Assembly: GCA_019114135.1 (NCBI GenBank)
Contig: DXGC01000039.1
Coordinates: 1 to 59,269 of the forward strand
Direction of reading: 5' to 3'
DNA length: 59,269 bases
Source of the DNA: Candidatus Corynebacterium avicola
GTDB taxonomy: Bacteria > Actinomycetota > Actinomycetes > Mycobacteriales > Mycobacteriaceae
A program made the translations under genes and the position numbers. This document shows, piece by piece, positions 34,423 to 44,550 of this stretch. The notes beneath the pieces were generated by a model. It was not told the origin of the DNA, ran no database searches, and saw only the letters and a program-made list of their open reading frames with translations. The stretch's first letter is position 1. Every line of letters starts with the position of its first letter.

Positions 34423-34452
34423 CCGCCCACCCGGGAGAACCCGGGTGGGCGG
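34423..34452. terminator. Bidirectional terminator between nnaR and rplE
   Basis: Perfect 13-bp stem CCGCCCACCCGGG / CCCGGGTGGGCGG with a 4-nt loop. Read on the minus strand it is followed by TTTT, so it mainly ends the rplN-rplX-rplE transcript. Confidence 0.9.
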
Positions 34453-34478
34453 TGTAACGCGGTGAAGCGTCGCCGGTC

Positions 34479-35051
34479 TTACTTGGCGGCGTTCTGGCCG
34501 GCCTCGAACGGGAAGCCCAGCTCGCGCAGCAGAGCGCGGCCCTCTTCGTCGTTGGTGGCGGTGGTCACCACGGTGATGTTCATACCGCGGGGACGGTCGA
34601 TCTTGTCGACGTCGATCTCGTAGAACATGGACTGCTCGTTGAGACCGAAGGTGTAGTTGCCGTTGCCGTCGAACTGCTTGTCCGAGAGGCCGCGGAAGTC
34701 GCGGATTCGGGGCAGGGCCACGGTCAGCAGACGGTCCAGGAACTCCCACATGCGGTCGCCACGCATGGTGACGCGGGCGCCGATGGGCATGCCCTCACGC
34801 AGCTTGAAGTTCGAGATCGACTTCTTGGCAACGCGGATCTGCGGCTTCTGGCCGGTGATCAGGGTCAGGTCGTTGATGGCGCCGTTGATCAGCTTGGAAT
34901 CGCGGGCAGCCTCGCCGACACCCATGTTCACGACGACCTTGGTGACGCCGGGGATCTGCATGACGTTGTCGTAGCTGAACTCGTTGTTCAGGGACTCACG
35001 GATCTCACCGCGGTAGCGGGTCTTGAGCCGGGGAGTGTAGTTGTCGCTCAT
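34479..35051 (-). CDS. rplE: 50S ribosomal protein L5 (uL5)
   Basis: 190 aa. Recognised by [70 protein letters not shown] and the C-terminal [21 protein letters not shown]5 binds 5S rRNA. Its start shares one base with the stop of rplX. The operon ends here with a terminator, so rpsN/rpsH and the rest of spc are elsewhere. Confidence 0.98.
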   Translation of the reverse strand: MSDNYTPRLKTRYRGEIRESLNNEFSYDNVMQIPGVTKVVVNMGVGEAARDSKLINGAINDLTLITGQKPQIRVAKKSISNFKLREGMPIGARVTMRGDRMWEFLDRLLTVALPRIRDFRGLSDKQFDGNGNYTFGLNEQSMFYEIDVDKIDRPRGMNITVVTTATNDEEGRALLRELGFPFEAGQNAAK

Positions 35052-35365
35052 TAGATGTCCTTCCCGGTGCGGCGAGAGATGCGGATCTTCTTGCCGTCCT
35101 CGTCGAAGCGGTAGCCGACGCGGGTGGGCTCGCCGTCGGCGTCCAGGACCATCACGTTGGACACGTGGATGGGGGCCTCCTGGGTGACGATGCCCTCGGA
35201 CTCAGCACCGCGCTCGGGTGCGGAGTTCACGACGTGCTTCTTGATGCGGTTGATGCCCTCGACCAGGACCTTGTCACGCTGCGGGTAGGCCTCGATGACC
35301 CGGCCCTTCGCGCCCTTGTCCGGGCCAGAGATGACCAGTACGGTGTCGCCCTTACGGATCTTCAT
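35051..35365 (-). CDS. rplX: 50S ribosomal protein L24 (uL24)
   Basis: 104 aa. KOW motif [38 protein letters not shown] at the N-terminus, then [21 protein letters not shown]. An early 50S assembly protein. It sits between rplN (3 bp gap) and rplE. Confidence 0.98.
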   Translation of the reverse strand: MKIRKGDTVLVISGPDKGAKGRVIEAYPQRDKVLVEGINRIKKHVVNSAPERGAESEGIVTQEAPIHVSNVMVLDADGEPTRVGYRFDEDGKKIRISRRTGKDI

Positions 35366-35368
35366 GAG

Positions 35369-35743
35369 TTAGAGCACCTCCGGAGCGAGAGAAACGATGC
35401 GCATGAAGCGCTTGTCGCGCAGCTCACGAGCAACCGGCCCGAAGATACGGGTACCGCGGGGGTCGGTGTTGTCGGCGCCCTTGATCAGGACGGCGGCGTT
35501 CTCGTCGAACTTGATGTAGGAGCCGTCCGGACGACGGGTCTCCTTCTTGGTGCGGACGACGACGGCCTTGACGATGTCGCCGGTCTTGATGTTGCCGCCG
35601 GGGGCGGCCTCCTTGACGGTGGCGACAACGATGTCACCGATGCCGCCGGAGCGTCGGGTGGATCCGCCGAGCACGCGGATGACCAGGATTTCCCGGGCAC
35701 CAGTGTTGTCGGCGACCCGCAGACGCGATTCCTGCTGAATCAC
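35369..35743 (-). CDS. rplN: 50S ribosomal protein L14 (uL14)
   Basis: 124 aa from GTG 35743 with an AAGGAG site. Typical L14: [44 protein letters not shown] and [26 protein letters not shown]. First gene of a three-gene remnant of the spc operon, separated from rpsQ by about 23 kb. Confidence 0.98.
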   Translation of the reverse strand: MIQQESRLRVADNTGAREILVIRVLGGSTRRSGGIGDIVVATVKEAAPGGNIKTGDIVKAVVVRTKKETRRPDGSYIKFDENAAVLIKGADNTDPRGTRIFGPVARELRDKRFMRIVSLAPEVL

Positions 35744-36263
35744 TGGAGTCTCCTTGTAGACCTAGTAGTTCTGAATGCACGTAGGATTACCGTCCCTGAC
35801 GTGCGCGGTCGATATTGGCCGCGGCGCGCATCACGCCGCCCAAGCGGGGATCGCCGGAGCACAGCACGCGGACAACCCATGTATCTTCGCACAGCCCTGC
35901 ATGCGGGAACAAATTACCGCGGGGAGCCACTGACCAGCACGGCGAACAGTAGCTCTACGGAGCACCGGGTCAGGGAGACCTTGTTTGACCGTACGTAGCC
36001 GTACTAACTATGAGGCTCCCTAGTTTTCAGCCCTATATATAAGGCATCGACGTGGATGCGCACCAAAAGAGGCTTTCCACGACCTGTGTGGACGATGGGG
36101 ACGGGGGTATCTTGCAGTCCACTTTCCGTTCATCTCATCGTTACTTAGCGCCCATACTACCCCCGGTTTGGGGGCTAATTGAAATTTAAGTCTGCCGGCA
36201 TAAGCAAGCTCACGCTAAGCTTCCACACGTACTTGTTCCCCTCACAACACTCAGAGGAATATT
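35744..36263. promoter_or_regulatory. 520-bp divergent regulatory region, rplN / secreted protein 1
   Basis: The region is AT-richer than average. Toward the secreted gene, TTGACC (35985-35990), an 18-bp spacer and TATGAG (36009-36014) form a promoter candidate, implying a leader of about 240 nt. Other items are TATATATAA near 36036, TTGCAGTCC (36112-36120) and a CCCCC/GGGGG hairpin near 36162-36176. Toward rplN, TAATCC and TACGTG lie about 40-50 bp upstream. No gene is supported. Confidence 0.5.
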
Positions 36264-36650
36264 ATGACTTTCAAGAAGAGCTTCGCCGCCGCCGGCGTCG
36301 CCACCGCAGTTGCCATCGCCGGTACCGGCGTCGCCGCCGCTCAGGACGACGCCGACCAGACCGAGGGCTCCGCCGCCCTCGGCAGCATCCAGGGATCCGT
36401 CTCCGATGGCGCCCTCGACCCGCAGGGCTCCGTTCAGGCAGACGGTTTCTTCAACCAGATCTGGGAGGACGGCGAGACCGGTGTCATCAGCCTGGCCGGT
36501 GTTGCCGCCGTCATCGCCGGCACCGCCGTTGTTGCCGGCAACGTCAAGGGCATCGCCGACGCATACCAGGCCGTCATCGGCGCTTCCGACGCCTTCCAGG
36601 GCGTCGTCGCCGACACCCGCGGCTTCCTGCAGTCCCAGGGCATCCTCTAA
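36264..36650 (+). CDS. Small secreted acidic protein 1
   Basis: 128 aa, AGAGGAAT site before the ATG. Signal peptide (about 1-26, ending GVAAAQ). The mature part is acidic, then has an Ala/Gly/Val-rich hydrophobic stretch (SLAGVAAVIAGTAVVAGNV, about 75-93). It ends with IADAYQAVIGASDAFQGVVADTRG, which is shared with secreted protein 2. Function unknown; small secreted proteins occupy the same rpsQ-rplN gap in other corynebacteria as far as I recall. It has its own terminator. Confidence 0.85.
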   Translation: MTFKKSFAAAGVATAVAIAGTGVAAAQDDADQTEGSAALGSIQGSVSDGALDPQGSVQADGFFNQIWEDGETGVISLAGVAAVIAGTAVVAGNVKGIADAYQAVIGASDAFQGVVADTRGFLQSQGIL

Positions 36651-36669
36651 GCCTGGATCCCGGAAAATA

Positions 36670-36695
36670 CCCGCCCGCACCCGGGCGGGTTTTTT
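36670..36695 (+). terminator. Terminator after secreted protein 1
   Basis: CCCGCCCG / CGGGCGGG stem with a 4-nt loop followed by six T (36690-36695). Confidence 0.92.
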
Positions 36696-36858
36696 CATGT
36701 CATATCAACAATCCCTTTCCGTAATTTCGCTTAACCCGTCGGGGTATTTACCGGTAATGAATCTATTCAAATAAAAGGTGGACCACTTTTCTGAGCGATG
36801 TTAGCGTCGAGCCCGTACCTACCCCTCACTTCCTGATTCGCAAAGGAGAGACTTTCAC

Positions 36859-37227
36859 ATGAAGGCCCGTAAGCCCCTCATCACCCTCGCCGCTGCAACC
36901 GCCCTGACGATCGCCAGCACCGGCATCGCCTCCGCCGACGGTGAGGAGAACGACGACGAGGACACCACCCCTCCGACTGCCTCCGCAGCCACCCTGTCCG
37001 ATGAGGACACCCTCGACTCCGCCGGCTCCATCTCCGGCGACGACGCCCTCGGCTCCTTCGACGACGACGGCGCCTTCGACCTCGGCGAGGCCGGCGACGC
37101 CCTCGGTGAAATCGCCGGCGGTGCCGGTGACATCGGCGACATCGCTGACGCCGTCAGTGCCGTTGTCGACGCTTCCGACGCCCTCCAGGGCGTCGCCGAC
37201 GACGCTCAGGGCGGCGACGAGGAGTAA
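36859..37227 (+). CDS. Small secreted acidic protein 2
   Basis: 122 aa, AAGGAGA site before ATG 36859. Signal peptide about 1-26 (GIASA). The mature protein is strikingly acidic (runs of Glu and Asp) with very few basic residues. It has the motif IADAVSAVVDASDALQGV near the C-terminus, matching secreted protein 1, so the two are probably paralogues. Function unknown. Confidence 0.83.
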   Translation: MKARKPLITLAAATALTIASTGIASADGEENDDEDTTPPTASAATLSDEDTLDSAGSISGDDALGSFDDDGAFDLGEAGDALGEIAGGAGDIGDIADAVSAVVDASDALQGVADDAQGGDEE

Positions 37228-37245
37228 TTCCTCGCGCTTCCCGAC

Positions 37246-37277
37246 AAGCCCCGCCCGACCTTCCGGGCGGGGCTTTC
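37246..37277 (+). terminator. Terminator after secreted protein 2
   Basis: Perfect 12-bp stem AAGCCCCGCCCG / CGGGCGGGGCTT with a 6-nt loop, then T and CGTT. Confidence 0.85.
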
Positions 37278-37690
37278 GTTATGCCGCACTCCCCCACATC
37301 GGTTATCGAGGTAGATCTTCCTCGTCACAAGTGCTGTACACACCGCATATCTGCAGTCCCCACAAGGTCCACCCCCACCTCTGGACTGCAGGTCACGCAG
37401 AAGTTCACGGCGAGCGCAATTGCGTAGCCGCCCTCAGCAACCCATCCCACCTGCTGTTTCATCGCAACGTACGAACATCAATGACTCCAGAGCGGGACAC
37501 CATGAACCTCATGATCCAAGCAAAGGGCCAGCTGCATGAATGTCGGCTGTGAGATCTTTTTCTCGACCTAACCTCCTTCATCGCGCAGGATCAAGATCGG
37601 TGCGTCCTATCGCAGGCCGACAGGACGCAACCTTCCAACTCTGGGCCATTCCACGGCTCACTGACTTACCTGACGTAAAGGACACAGCGC
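37278..37690. other. Gene-free stretch upstream of secreted protein 3
   Basis: Contains a perfect inverted repeat CTGCAGTCC (37351-37359) / GGACTGCAG (37383-37391). TGCAGTCC is also present upstream of secreted protein 1 (36113-36120). An AAAGGA site precedes ATG 37691. No coding region is convincing. Confidence 0.45.
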
Positions 37691-38014
37691 ATGAAGCTCA
37701 AGAAGAGTCTGCTCGCCGCCACCACCGCCACCGCAGTCGCTTTCGGCAGCATCGGCGTCGCCAACGCCCAGGACGAGGAAGGATCGAGCACGTCCTCCCT
37801 GGCTTCACTCTCCTCCGAGAACCCTGGCGGCGGCGACAACGACATCCTCAGCTCCCTGGAGGACGAGGACGGAATCCTCGGTTCCTTCACCGATGCGGAC
37901 GGCGACGCCTTCGACACCATCGCCAACATCACGACCGTCATCAGCCTGATCGTCGCCGGCTTCAACCTGGCGAACCTCATTGAGCTTCCGGAGCTTCCGG
38001 AGCTCCCCTTCTAA
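37691..38014 (+). CDS. Small secreted acidic protein 3
   Basis: 107 aa. Signal peptide about 1-26 (GVANAQ), an acidic Ser/Glu/Asp-rich middle, then a hydrophobic helix (TIANITTVISLIVAGFNLANLI). It ends in a repeated Leu-Pro-Glu motif (ELPELPELPF). The LPE repeat is unlike LPxTG sorting signals because no basic tail follows. Same layout as proteins 1 and 2 but without the ASDA motif. Function unknown. Confidence 0.82.
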   Translation: MKLKKSLLAATTATAVAFGSIGVANAQDEEGSSTSSLASLSSENPGGGDNDILSSLEDEDGILGSFTDADGDAFDTIANITTVISLIVAGFNLANLIELPELPELPF

Positions 38015-38041
38015 AGAGCACTTTCAGGCAACACACCACAG

Positions 38042-38102
38042 CGCCACTCACCCACCCTCCCCGGGTCAGTCACAACAACCGGGGAAGTGCGGGTGGGTGG
38101 CG
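38042..38102 (+). terminator. Large two-part hairpin after secreted protein 3
   Basis: Outer stem CGCCACTCACCC pairs with GGGTGGGTGGCG (one G-T pair); inner stem CCCCGG / CCGGGG. No T-tract follows, so it is a U-less terminator candidate. Confidence 0.65.
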
Positions 38103-38115
38103 TTGCGACGTGACG

Positions 38116-38144
38116 AGGTTCACCGTAAGGTGAACCTATCCTCG
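38116..38144 (+). promoter_or_regulatory. DtxR-like iron box over the siderophore operon promoter
   Basis: TAAGGTGAACCTATCCTCG (38126-38144) matches the DtxR consensus TWAGGTWAGSCTWACCTWA at 14 of 19 positions. It covers TATCCT (38137-38142), a likely -10. A perfect repeat AGGTTCACC-N4-GGTGAACCT (38116-38137) overlaps it. A CCGGGC-TTTT-GCCCGG hairpin follows in the leader (38155-38170). Iron repression of the downstream importer is predicted. Confidence 0.65.
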
Positions 38145-38217
38145 GGGTGAGGTGCCGGGCTTTTGCCCGGTCTCCTCCCCTTTTTCTCTTTCCACGATCG
38201 AAAGGGGCCACGGACCC

Positions 38218-39336
38218 ATGACGGCATCCACCGTCAGTCACACCGACCCACCCGGGCCACCCTCCTCCAGGGCCGAACGCAAGCAGCGAAGTGCCGTCAA
38301 CGCCACCTCCCAGATCCGACGCCGCCGCGTGATGGGGCTCGGAGGACTTCTGGCACTCCTCATCGTCGGCATCGGGCTGAGTCTGGCCTTCGGCTCCCGC
38401 ATCATCGACACCGAGAGCCTGTTCTCGTCCCTGAAGAACCTGCCCTCAGCGCTGCGCAACCCGGAGGACATCACCGACCCCGACCTCCAGGTCATCGCCC
38501 AACTGCGCGTCCCCCGAACCTTGGTCGGCATCGTCGTCGGAGCCGCACTCGGTGTCGCCGGAGCCCTGATCCAGGGACACACGCGCAACCCGCTGGCCGA
38601 CCCCGGCATCCTCGGTATCTCCTCCGGTGCTTCGCTGGCCGTGGTCTGCAGCTTCGCCTTCTTCAACGTCACCAGCACCGGCATGACCGCGGTGTGGGCC
38701 TTCGGTGGTGCTCTCGTCGCCACCGCGATCGTCTTCGGCCTCGCCTCCGTCGGCGGCGGCAACGTCCACCCGCTGACCCTGATCCTCGGCGGTGCGGCGA
38801 TGAACGCCGTACTCCAGGCCATCATCAGCGCCATGGTGCTCACCGACGACAGCAACCTCGACCGACTGCGCTTCTGGACGGTCGGTTCAGTCGCCGGACG
38901 TGACATGGGTGTGTTCTGGGGTGTGCTGCCGATCATCATCTTCGGTCTGGTCCTTGCCTTCGCCACCGGTCCGCAGCTCAACCTGCTGAATCTCGGTGAC
39001 GACATCGCCCAGTCCCTCGGCGTGAACACCAGGATCGCCCGCATCGTCGGCATGATCATCATCGCCCTGCTCGCCGCCGCAGCCACAGCCGCCGCCGGCC
39101 CCATCGCCTTCCTCGGCCTGGTTGTCCCCCACCTGGTGCGTTCGATGACCGGACCGGACTACCGGTGGATCCTGCCCTACTGTGCCCTGGCCGGATCCTG
39201 CCTGCTGATCTACGCCGATGTGGTGGGCCGTCTCATCACCCGCCCCGGTGAACTCCAGGTCGGTATCGTCATGGCCTTCGTCGGTGCCCCGCTGTTCATC
39301 GTCATGCTCGTGCGTAGGAAGGTGGTGCAGCTGTGA
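38218..39336 (+). CDS. Iron-siderophore ABC transporter permease 1 (FecCD family)
   Basis: 372 aa from ATG 38218 with an AAGGGG site. Soluble basic N-terminus of about 40 residues, then about nine to ten transmembrane helices. FecCD signatures: LRVPRTLVGIVVGAALGVAGALIQGHTRNPLADPGILGISSGASLAVV and AGPIAFLGLVVPHLVRSMTGPDYR. First gene of a four-gene operon preceded by a DtxR-like box. No substrate-binding protein gene is in the operon. Confidence 0.93.
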   Translation: MTASTVSHTDPPGPPSSRAERKQRSAVNATSQIRRRRVMGLGGLLALLIVGIGLSLAFGSRIIDTESLFSSLKNLPSALRNPEDITDPDLQVIAQLRVPRTLVGIVVGAALGVAGALIQGHTRNPLADPGILGISSGASLAVVCSFAFFNVTSTGMTAVWAFGGALVATAIVFGLASVGGGNVHPLTLILGGAAMNAVLQAIISAMVLTDDSNLDRLRFWTVGSVAGRDMGVFWGVLPIIIFGLVLAFATGPQLNLLNLGDDIAQSLGVNTRIARIVGMIIIALLAAAATAAAGPIAFLGLVVPHLVRSMTGPDYRWILPYCALAGSCLLIYADVVGRLITRPGELQVGIVMAFVGAPLFIVMLVRRKVVQL

Positions 39337-40504
39337 GCGACCGTCCATTGACCAACGCCACCGCCGTCGCACCGGAGGAAAACGACAAGCGCCGCGGCTC
39401 CAGGCGGCCCCACGGCATCCGCCGGTACGTCTCCGACGGGCAGGTGCCGGGACGGCCCGCCTTCCGTATCGGCATCTACTCCACGGTGTGGCGCCCCCGC
39501 CATTTCTTCACCACCATCGCCCTCATCGCCCTCCTGGTGGTCCTGTTCTGCGTCTCCATCGGCGTCGGTGACTACCCGATCACCCCGTGGCGGGTTTTCG
39601 AGATCATCGTCACCGGTGCCGGTGAACGCATCGAGAATCTCGTCGTCTTCGACTGGCGCATGCCCCGCTCGGTCACCGGCATCGTCGTCGGTGCCGCCCT
39701 GGGCCTCTCCGGTGCGCTGACCCAGTCGGTCACCCGAAACGCCCTGGCCAGCCCCGACATCCTCGGTATCACCACCGGCGCCTCCGCCATGGCCGTGACC
39801 ATCATCGTGCTGGGTGGCGGAACCACCAGCGGCCTGGTCGGCTGGCTCGCCGGCGTCGGCATCCCGCTGGCAGCACTCGGCGGTGGTCTGCTCACCGGCC
39901 TGGTGATCTGGCTGCTGGCCTACCAGCGTGGCATGGACCCCTTCCGCCTGGTGCTCTCCGGCATCATCATCTCCGCGCTCCTGTCGGCCTACATCAGCTA
40001 CCTGATGACCCGCGCCGACCTGCGCGACGCCGCCAGCGCCCAGCTGTGGCTCTCCGGCTCACTGAATGCCTCGGACTGGACCAAAGCCGTACCGGTGATG
40101 ATCATCGTTCTCGTCGGCGCCCCGCTGTTCGCCTGGATCGCCTTCCAGCTGCTGGCCAGCATCCTCGGGCCGGACATCGCCCGTGCCCTCGGCCAGAACG
40201 TCACCGGGGTGCAGGTCGCCCTGCTCGTCTTCTCCGTCGCCCTGGCCGCCATGGCCGTCTCCGCGGCCGGACCGATCGGCTTCGTCGCCTTCGTCTCCCC
40301 GCAGATCGCCCAGCGTCTCTGCGGACGCTCCACCCCACCGCTGCTGGCGTCCGCCCTGTTCGGCGCCAGCCTGCTCGTCGCCGCCGACGTCATCACCCAG
40401 ACACTCATGCCGGTCGAACTGCCCGTCGGCCTGCTGACCTCCGCCGTCGGCGGTATCTTCCTGATCTACCTGCTCGTCCAGAACAACCGAAGGGCCTCCA
40501 CCGA

Positions 40505-40508
<4 letters not shown>
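39333..40508 (+). CDS. Iron-siderophore ABC transporter permease 2 (FecCD family)
   Basis: 391 aa from GTG 39333, overlapping the previous stop (GTGA). The hydrophilic N-terminus (about 60 residues, RRPHGIRRYVSDGQVPGR) precedes the FecCD fold: RMPRSVTGIVVGAALGLSGALTQSVTRNALASPDILGITTGAS and AGPIGFVAFVSPQIAQRL. It forms a heterodimer with permease 1. Confidence 0.93.
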
Positions 40509-41440
<932 letters not shown>

Positions 41441-41451
41441 GAGCCGCCACT

Positions 41452-42339
41452 ATGACCACAGTCCCGGCCACCGCCGTCGCCGACACCGAACTGCTCGAGC
41501 GACCCCTGCGCGGCACCCCGGAGGACCAGGACGACGCAGGGCGCCTGATCGCGGTCACCGTCACCGCCGCCGAGCAGCTCGGACCGAACCTGCGTCGGCT
41601 CACCCTCGCCTCCCCGGGGCTGCGGGAACTGACCCTCACCGGGCCGGACGAGTTCTTCGGTCTGCTCATGCCGCGTGACCGGGGCGAGTTCACTCTCTTC
41701 GACACCGCCGGACGCAACATCCGCGCCGCCGTCGCCGAGATCGGCGAGGACGAGCGTCCTGGCCTGCGGTGGTACACCGTCCGGCACTTCCGGCAGGAGG
41801 CCGGAGAGATCGACGTGGACGTGGTCATGCACGACGACCACCCCGGCCCCGGCGCCACCTGGGTCGCCGCCGCCCAGCCCGGGGACACCGCCGGCATCTG
41901 GCTGGCCAACGCCATCTGGACCCGCCACAACACCGACAGTCCCCTCTTCGTCGCCGACCCCTCGGCGGTGCCCGCGTTACGCGCCGTCCTGGAGTTCACC
42001 GTCGACCACCACCCGGAGGACCTGAAGGACTACCACCTGGTCATCGTCACCGACGGCGGCACCGACCTGGAGTCCGGCTTCGCCGAGGAATGGCAGGACA
42101 AGGTCGCGTCCCTCACCGTCCTGAATGCCACCCCGGAGCAGGCCACCGAGGCCGTCCGCACCCACCTCACCGAGGCGACGGCCGCCGGTCACCCCTCCAC
42201 GAAGCCCGGCTACGTCTGGGCCAGCGGTGAAGCCGGAATGGCGAAGGCGGTCCGCGGCGTGGCGGTCGACGACTGGGGGCTGGACTCCTCCGTCATCAAC
42301 TGGGTCGCCTACTGGATCGAAGGTCGCCCCCGGCCGTAG
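41452..42339 (+). CDS. Siderophore-interacting FAD protein (SIP family ferric reductase)
   Basis: 295 aa, AGGAG site before ATG 41452. Features: LRRLTLASPGL, the FAD-binding region LRWYTVRHFRQEAGEIDVDVVMHDDHPGPGATWVAAAQPGDTAGIW and the C-terminal GYVWASGEAGMAKAVRGVAVDDWGLDSSVINWVAYWIEGR typical of SIPs. It reduces imported ferric siderophore to release iron in the cytoplasm. Confidence 0.93.
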   Translation: MTTVPATAVADTELLERPLRGTPEDQDDAGRLIAVTVTAAEQLGPNLRRLTLASPGLRELTLTGPDEFFGLLMPRDRGEFTLFDTAGRNIRAAVAEIGEDERPGLRWYTVRHFRQEAGEIDVDVVMHDDHPGPGATWVAAAQPGDTAGIWLANAIWTRHNTDSPLFVADPSAVPALRAVLEFTVDHHPEDLKDYHLVIVTDGGTDLESGFAEEWQDKVASLTVLNATPEQATEAVRTHLTEATAAGHPSTKPGYVWASGEAGMAKAVRGVAVDDWGLDSSVINWVAYWIEGRPRP

Positions 42340-42351
42340 TTCTTCCCGGGG

Positions 42352-44550
42352 TCACCACATGACCTTGGTGGAATCGAGCGCCTGCATGGTCTTCCGGTTG
42401 TAGCCGTCGAGGAACCTTCGCAACACCAGGCCCAGGAGCAGCGCCGGGATGAGGAAGATCAGCAGCTTACCCAGGCTGATCCACAGGTCACCCTGGTACA
42501 TTCCGGCGATCGCCGAACGCATCGCGTCCACGGAGTAGGTCGCTGGCAGGATCGGATGGAGCCACTGGAACCATTCCGGCAGCAACGGCAACGGATAGGC
42601 GCCGCCCGCTCCAGAGACCTGCAACACCAGGATGATCACCGATATCGCCTTACCGACACTGCCGAAGGACAGCACCAGCGTGTAGACGATCGTCATGAAC
42701 ACCATCGACGCCACCCAGCACGAGATCATCAGCAGGAACGGGTGCACCGGCTCGATCTCCACGAACACGATCAGCCCCAGTGCGGTCAGCGTCGACTGCA
42801 CGAACCCGATGACCTGGAACAGGCCGACGCGTCCGAAGTACGCCTGGGTACGGGTGACCGTCGCATCGTCCTTCTCCACCAGCGGCGTACTGCCCGGAAC
42901 ATTCGTGCGCACCAGCACCGCGGTCAGCAGCGCACCGACCCACAGCGCCAACGTCGCATACATCGGGGCCATGCCGGAACCGAAGGTGGCGACCGGGAAG
43001 ACCGCCTCACGCTCGACGTTGATCGGCGCGGCGAGGTGCTGGGCCAACGACTCGGGGTCGTTACCGACGAGCTCCGCCAACTTCGCGAAGTCACCGTCCT
43101 GCCCGGCACTGCCCAGGGCGTCGGCGACCTCCGCGAAGGTATCCGCATGCTCGTCGAGCTTGTCGGCGATGCTCACCGTCGCCGCAGTGGCGCGGTCCAG
43201 GGTGTCGCCCAGCGAGCCGTCGGAGCCGGACATTCCGGAGGTGATGCCGTCCAGGTCGTCCTTCACCGTGTCGACGCTGCTACCCAGCCGGTCGAGGGTG
43301 TCGCCCAGCTCCGAGAACTGCGGCTTCAGGTCCTCACGGTAGGACGTCACGGCCCCGTCGATCGCGTCACGGGCGCGGCCGAGAGAGCCCTCGATGCTCT
43401 CCTTGGTCTCCTGCGCCGAGGAGTTGCCCTCGCGGATGTCAGAGGCAGCTCCAGCCAGTCGTTCGTGCAGGTCGGACGTCCTGTCGATCGCGGCGTCCAG
43501 GGAGGACATCACGCGGTCGTAGCCCGGCTTCGCAGCATCCGGCAGGTTGTCACCGATGTTGTTGTCCAGGTTGTCCCGCAGGCCCTTGAAGTAGTTGACC
43601 TGGTCCTCGACCCGGCCGGCCAGGGTGTCGAAGGTCGCCGCGGTGGACGCACTGGTGGAGTTGGCCGAGGAGAACAGGGAGTCCAGACGTTCGGAGACCG
43701 CCCCGAAGCTACTGCTCGTCGCACCCAGCGCGCCCTCCAGCGAACTGGTGGCACTGTCGAGGGTGGACTCCAGGTCAAGGCTCGCCTCCGCACCCTCGCC
43801 GGCCTCCTCCTCCGGATCGTCGAACTGGGCACCGGCGGCACGGGCGATGTTGCCGGCACCGTCGACCAACGGGCTGGTGGACTCCAGCAGGTTCGTCAAC
43901 GAGCGCACGGTGGACGCACCGGACTCCAGCCGGGCGCCGATGTTCTCCACCCTCGACTCCATCCGCTCCAAGGCGGCCTGGGTGTCCTCGTCCTCCAGGT
44001 AGTCCGACAGGCTCGTGATCGCGCCGAGGCCGACGTTGGCGACGATCTCGGTGAAGGTCTCGTTGATCTGGGTGATCACGCCTTCGGCACCCTGTTCGGT
44101 GATGATCGTCGACAGGGCGTTCTTCTTCTCGTTGGTGTAGAGGTCCAGCGTGGTCGGCTCGGTGCCGGTGGCGTAAAAGGTCAGGATGGAGGAACTGAAG
44201 TTCTCCGGCAGCACGATCGCGGCGTAGTAGTCGCCGGACTTCGCCCCTTCGACGGCGTCGTCCTCGTCGGTGACGACCCAGTCGATCTGGTCGTTCCGGC
44301 TGAGCTGCGAGAGCACCTGGTCACCCAGGTTGAGGTCCATCGGGGCGATGTCGCTCTCGTAGCCGGAGTCGGCGTTGGCGACGGCGATCTCCAGCTCGTC
44401 GGTGTTCTCGAAGGGGTTCCAGTTCGCCAGGACGTTGAACACGGAGAAGATCATCGGGACGACCATGATGAAGAACACCACGATCGAGGTCATCACGCTT
44501 CCCCGGAGAGCGCGCAGGTCGTCGCGAACGATACTCAGGGTCTTCTTCAT
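42352..44550 (-). CDS. YhgE/Pip-family membrane protein, second of pair
   Basis: 732 aa. Layout: one N-terminal transmembrane helix (about 20-43, SIVVFFIMVVPMIFSVFNVLANWNPFENTDE), a large external domain of about 450 residues with long heptad-like helices rich in Ala/Ser/Asp, then five to six C-terminal helices of the ABC-2 permease type. Members include the phage infection protein Pip and YhgE; roles in export or ESX-like surface functions have been proposed. Its start overlaps the upstream paralogue (ATGA), so the two probably form a hetero-complex. No ATPase gene is adjacent. Confidence 0.87.
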   Translation of the reverse strand: MKKTLSIVRDDLRALRGSVMTSIVVFFIMVVPMIFSVFNVLANWNPFENTDELEIAVANADSGYESDIAPMDLNLGDQVLSQLSRNDQIDWVVTDEDDAVEGAKSGDYYAAIVLPENFSSSILTFYATGTEPTTLDLYTNEKKNALSTIITEQGAEGVITQINETFTEIVANVGLGAITSLSDYLEDEDTQAALERMESRVENIGARLESGASTVRSLTNLLESTSPLVDGAGNIARAAGAQFDDPEEEAGEGAEASLDLESTLDSATSSLEGALGATSSSFGAVSERLDSLFSSANSTSASTAATFDTLAGRVEDQVNYFKGLRDNLDNNIGDNLPDAAKPGYDRVMSSLDAAIDRTSDLHERLAGAASDIREGNSSAQETKESIEGSLGRARDAIDGAVTSYREDLKPQFSELGDTLDRLGSSVDTVKDDLDGITSGMSGSDGSLGDTLDRATAATVSIADKLDEHADTFAEVADALGSAGQDGDFAKLAELVGNDPESLAQHLAAPINVEREAVFPVATFGSGMAPMYATLALWVGALLTAVLVRTNVPGSTPLVEKDDATVTRTQAYFGRVGLFQVIGFVQSTLTALGLIVFVEIEPVHPFLLMISCWVASMVFMTIVYTLVLSFGSVGKAISVIILVLQVSGAGGAYPLPLLPEWFQWLHPILPATYSVDAMRSAIAGMYQGDLWISLGKLLIFLIPALLLGLVLRRFLDGYNRKTMQALDSTKVMW

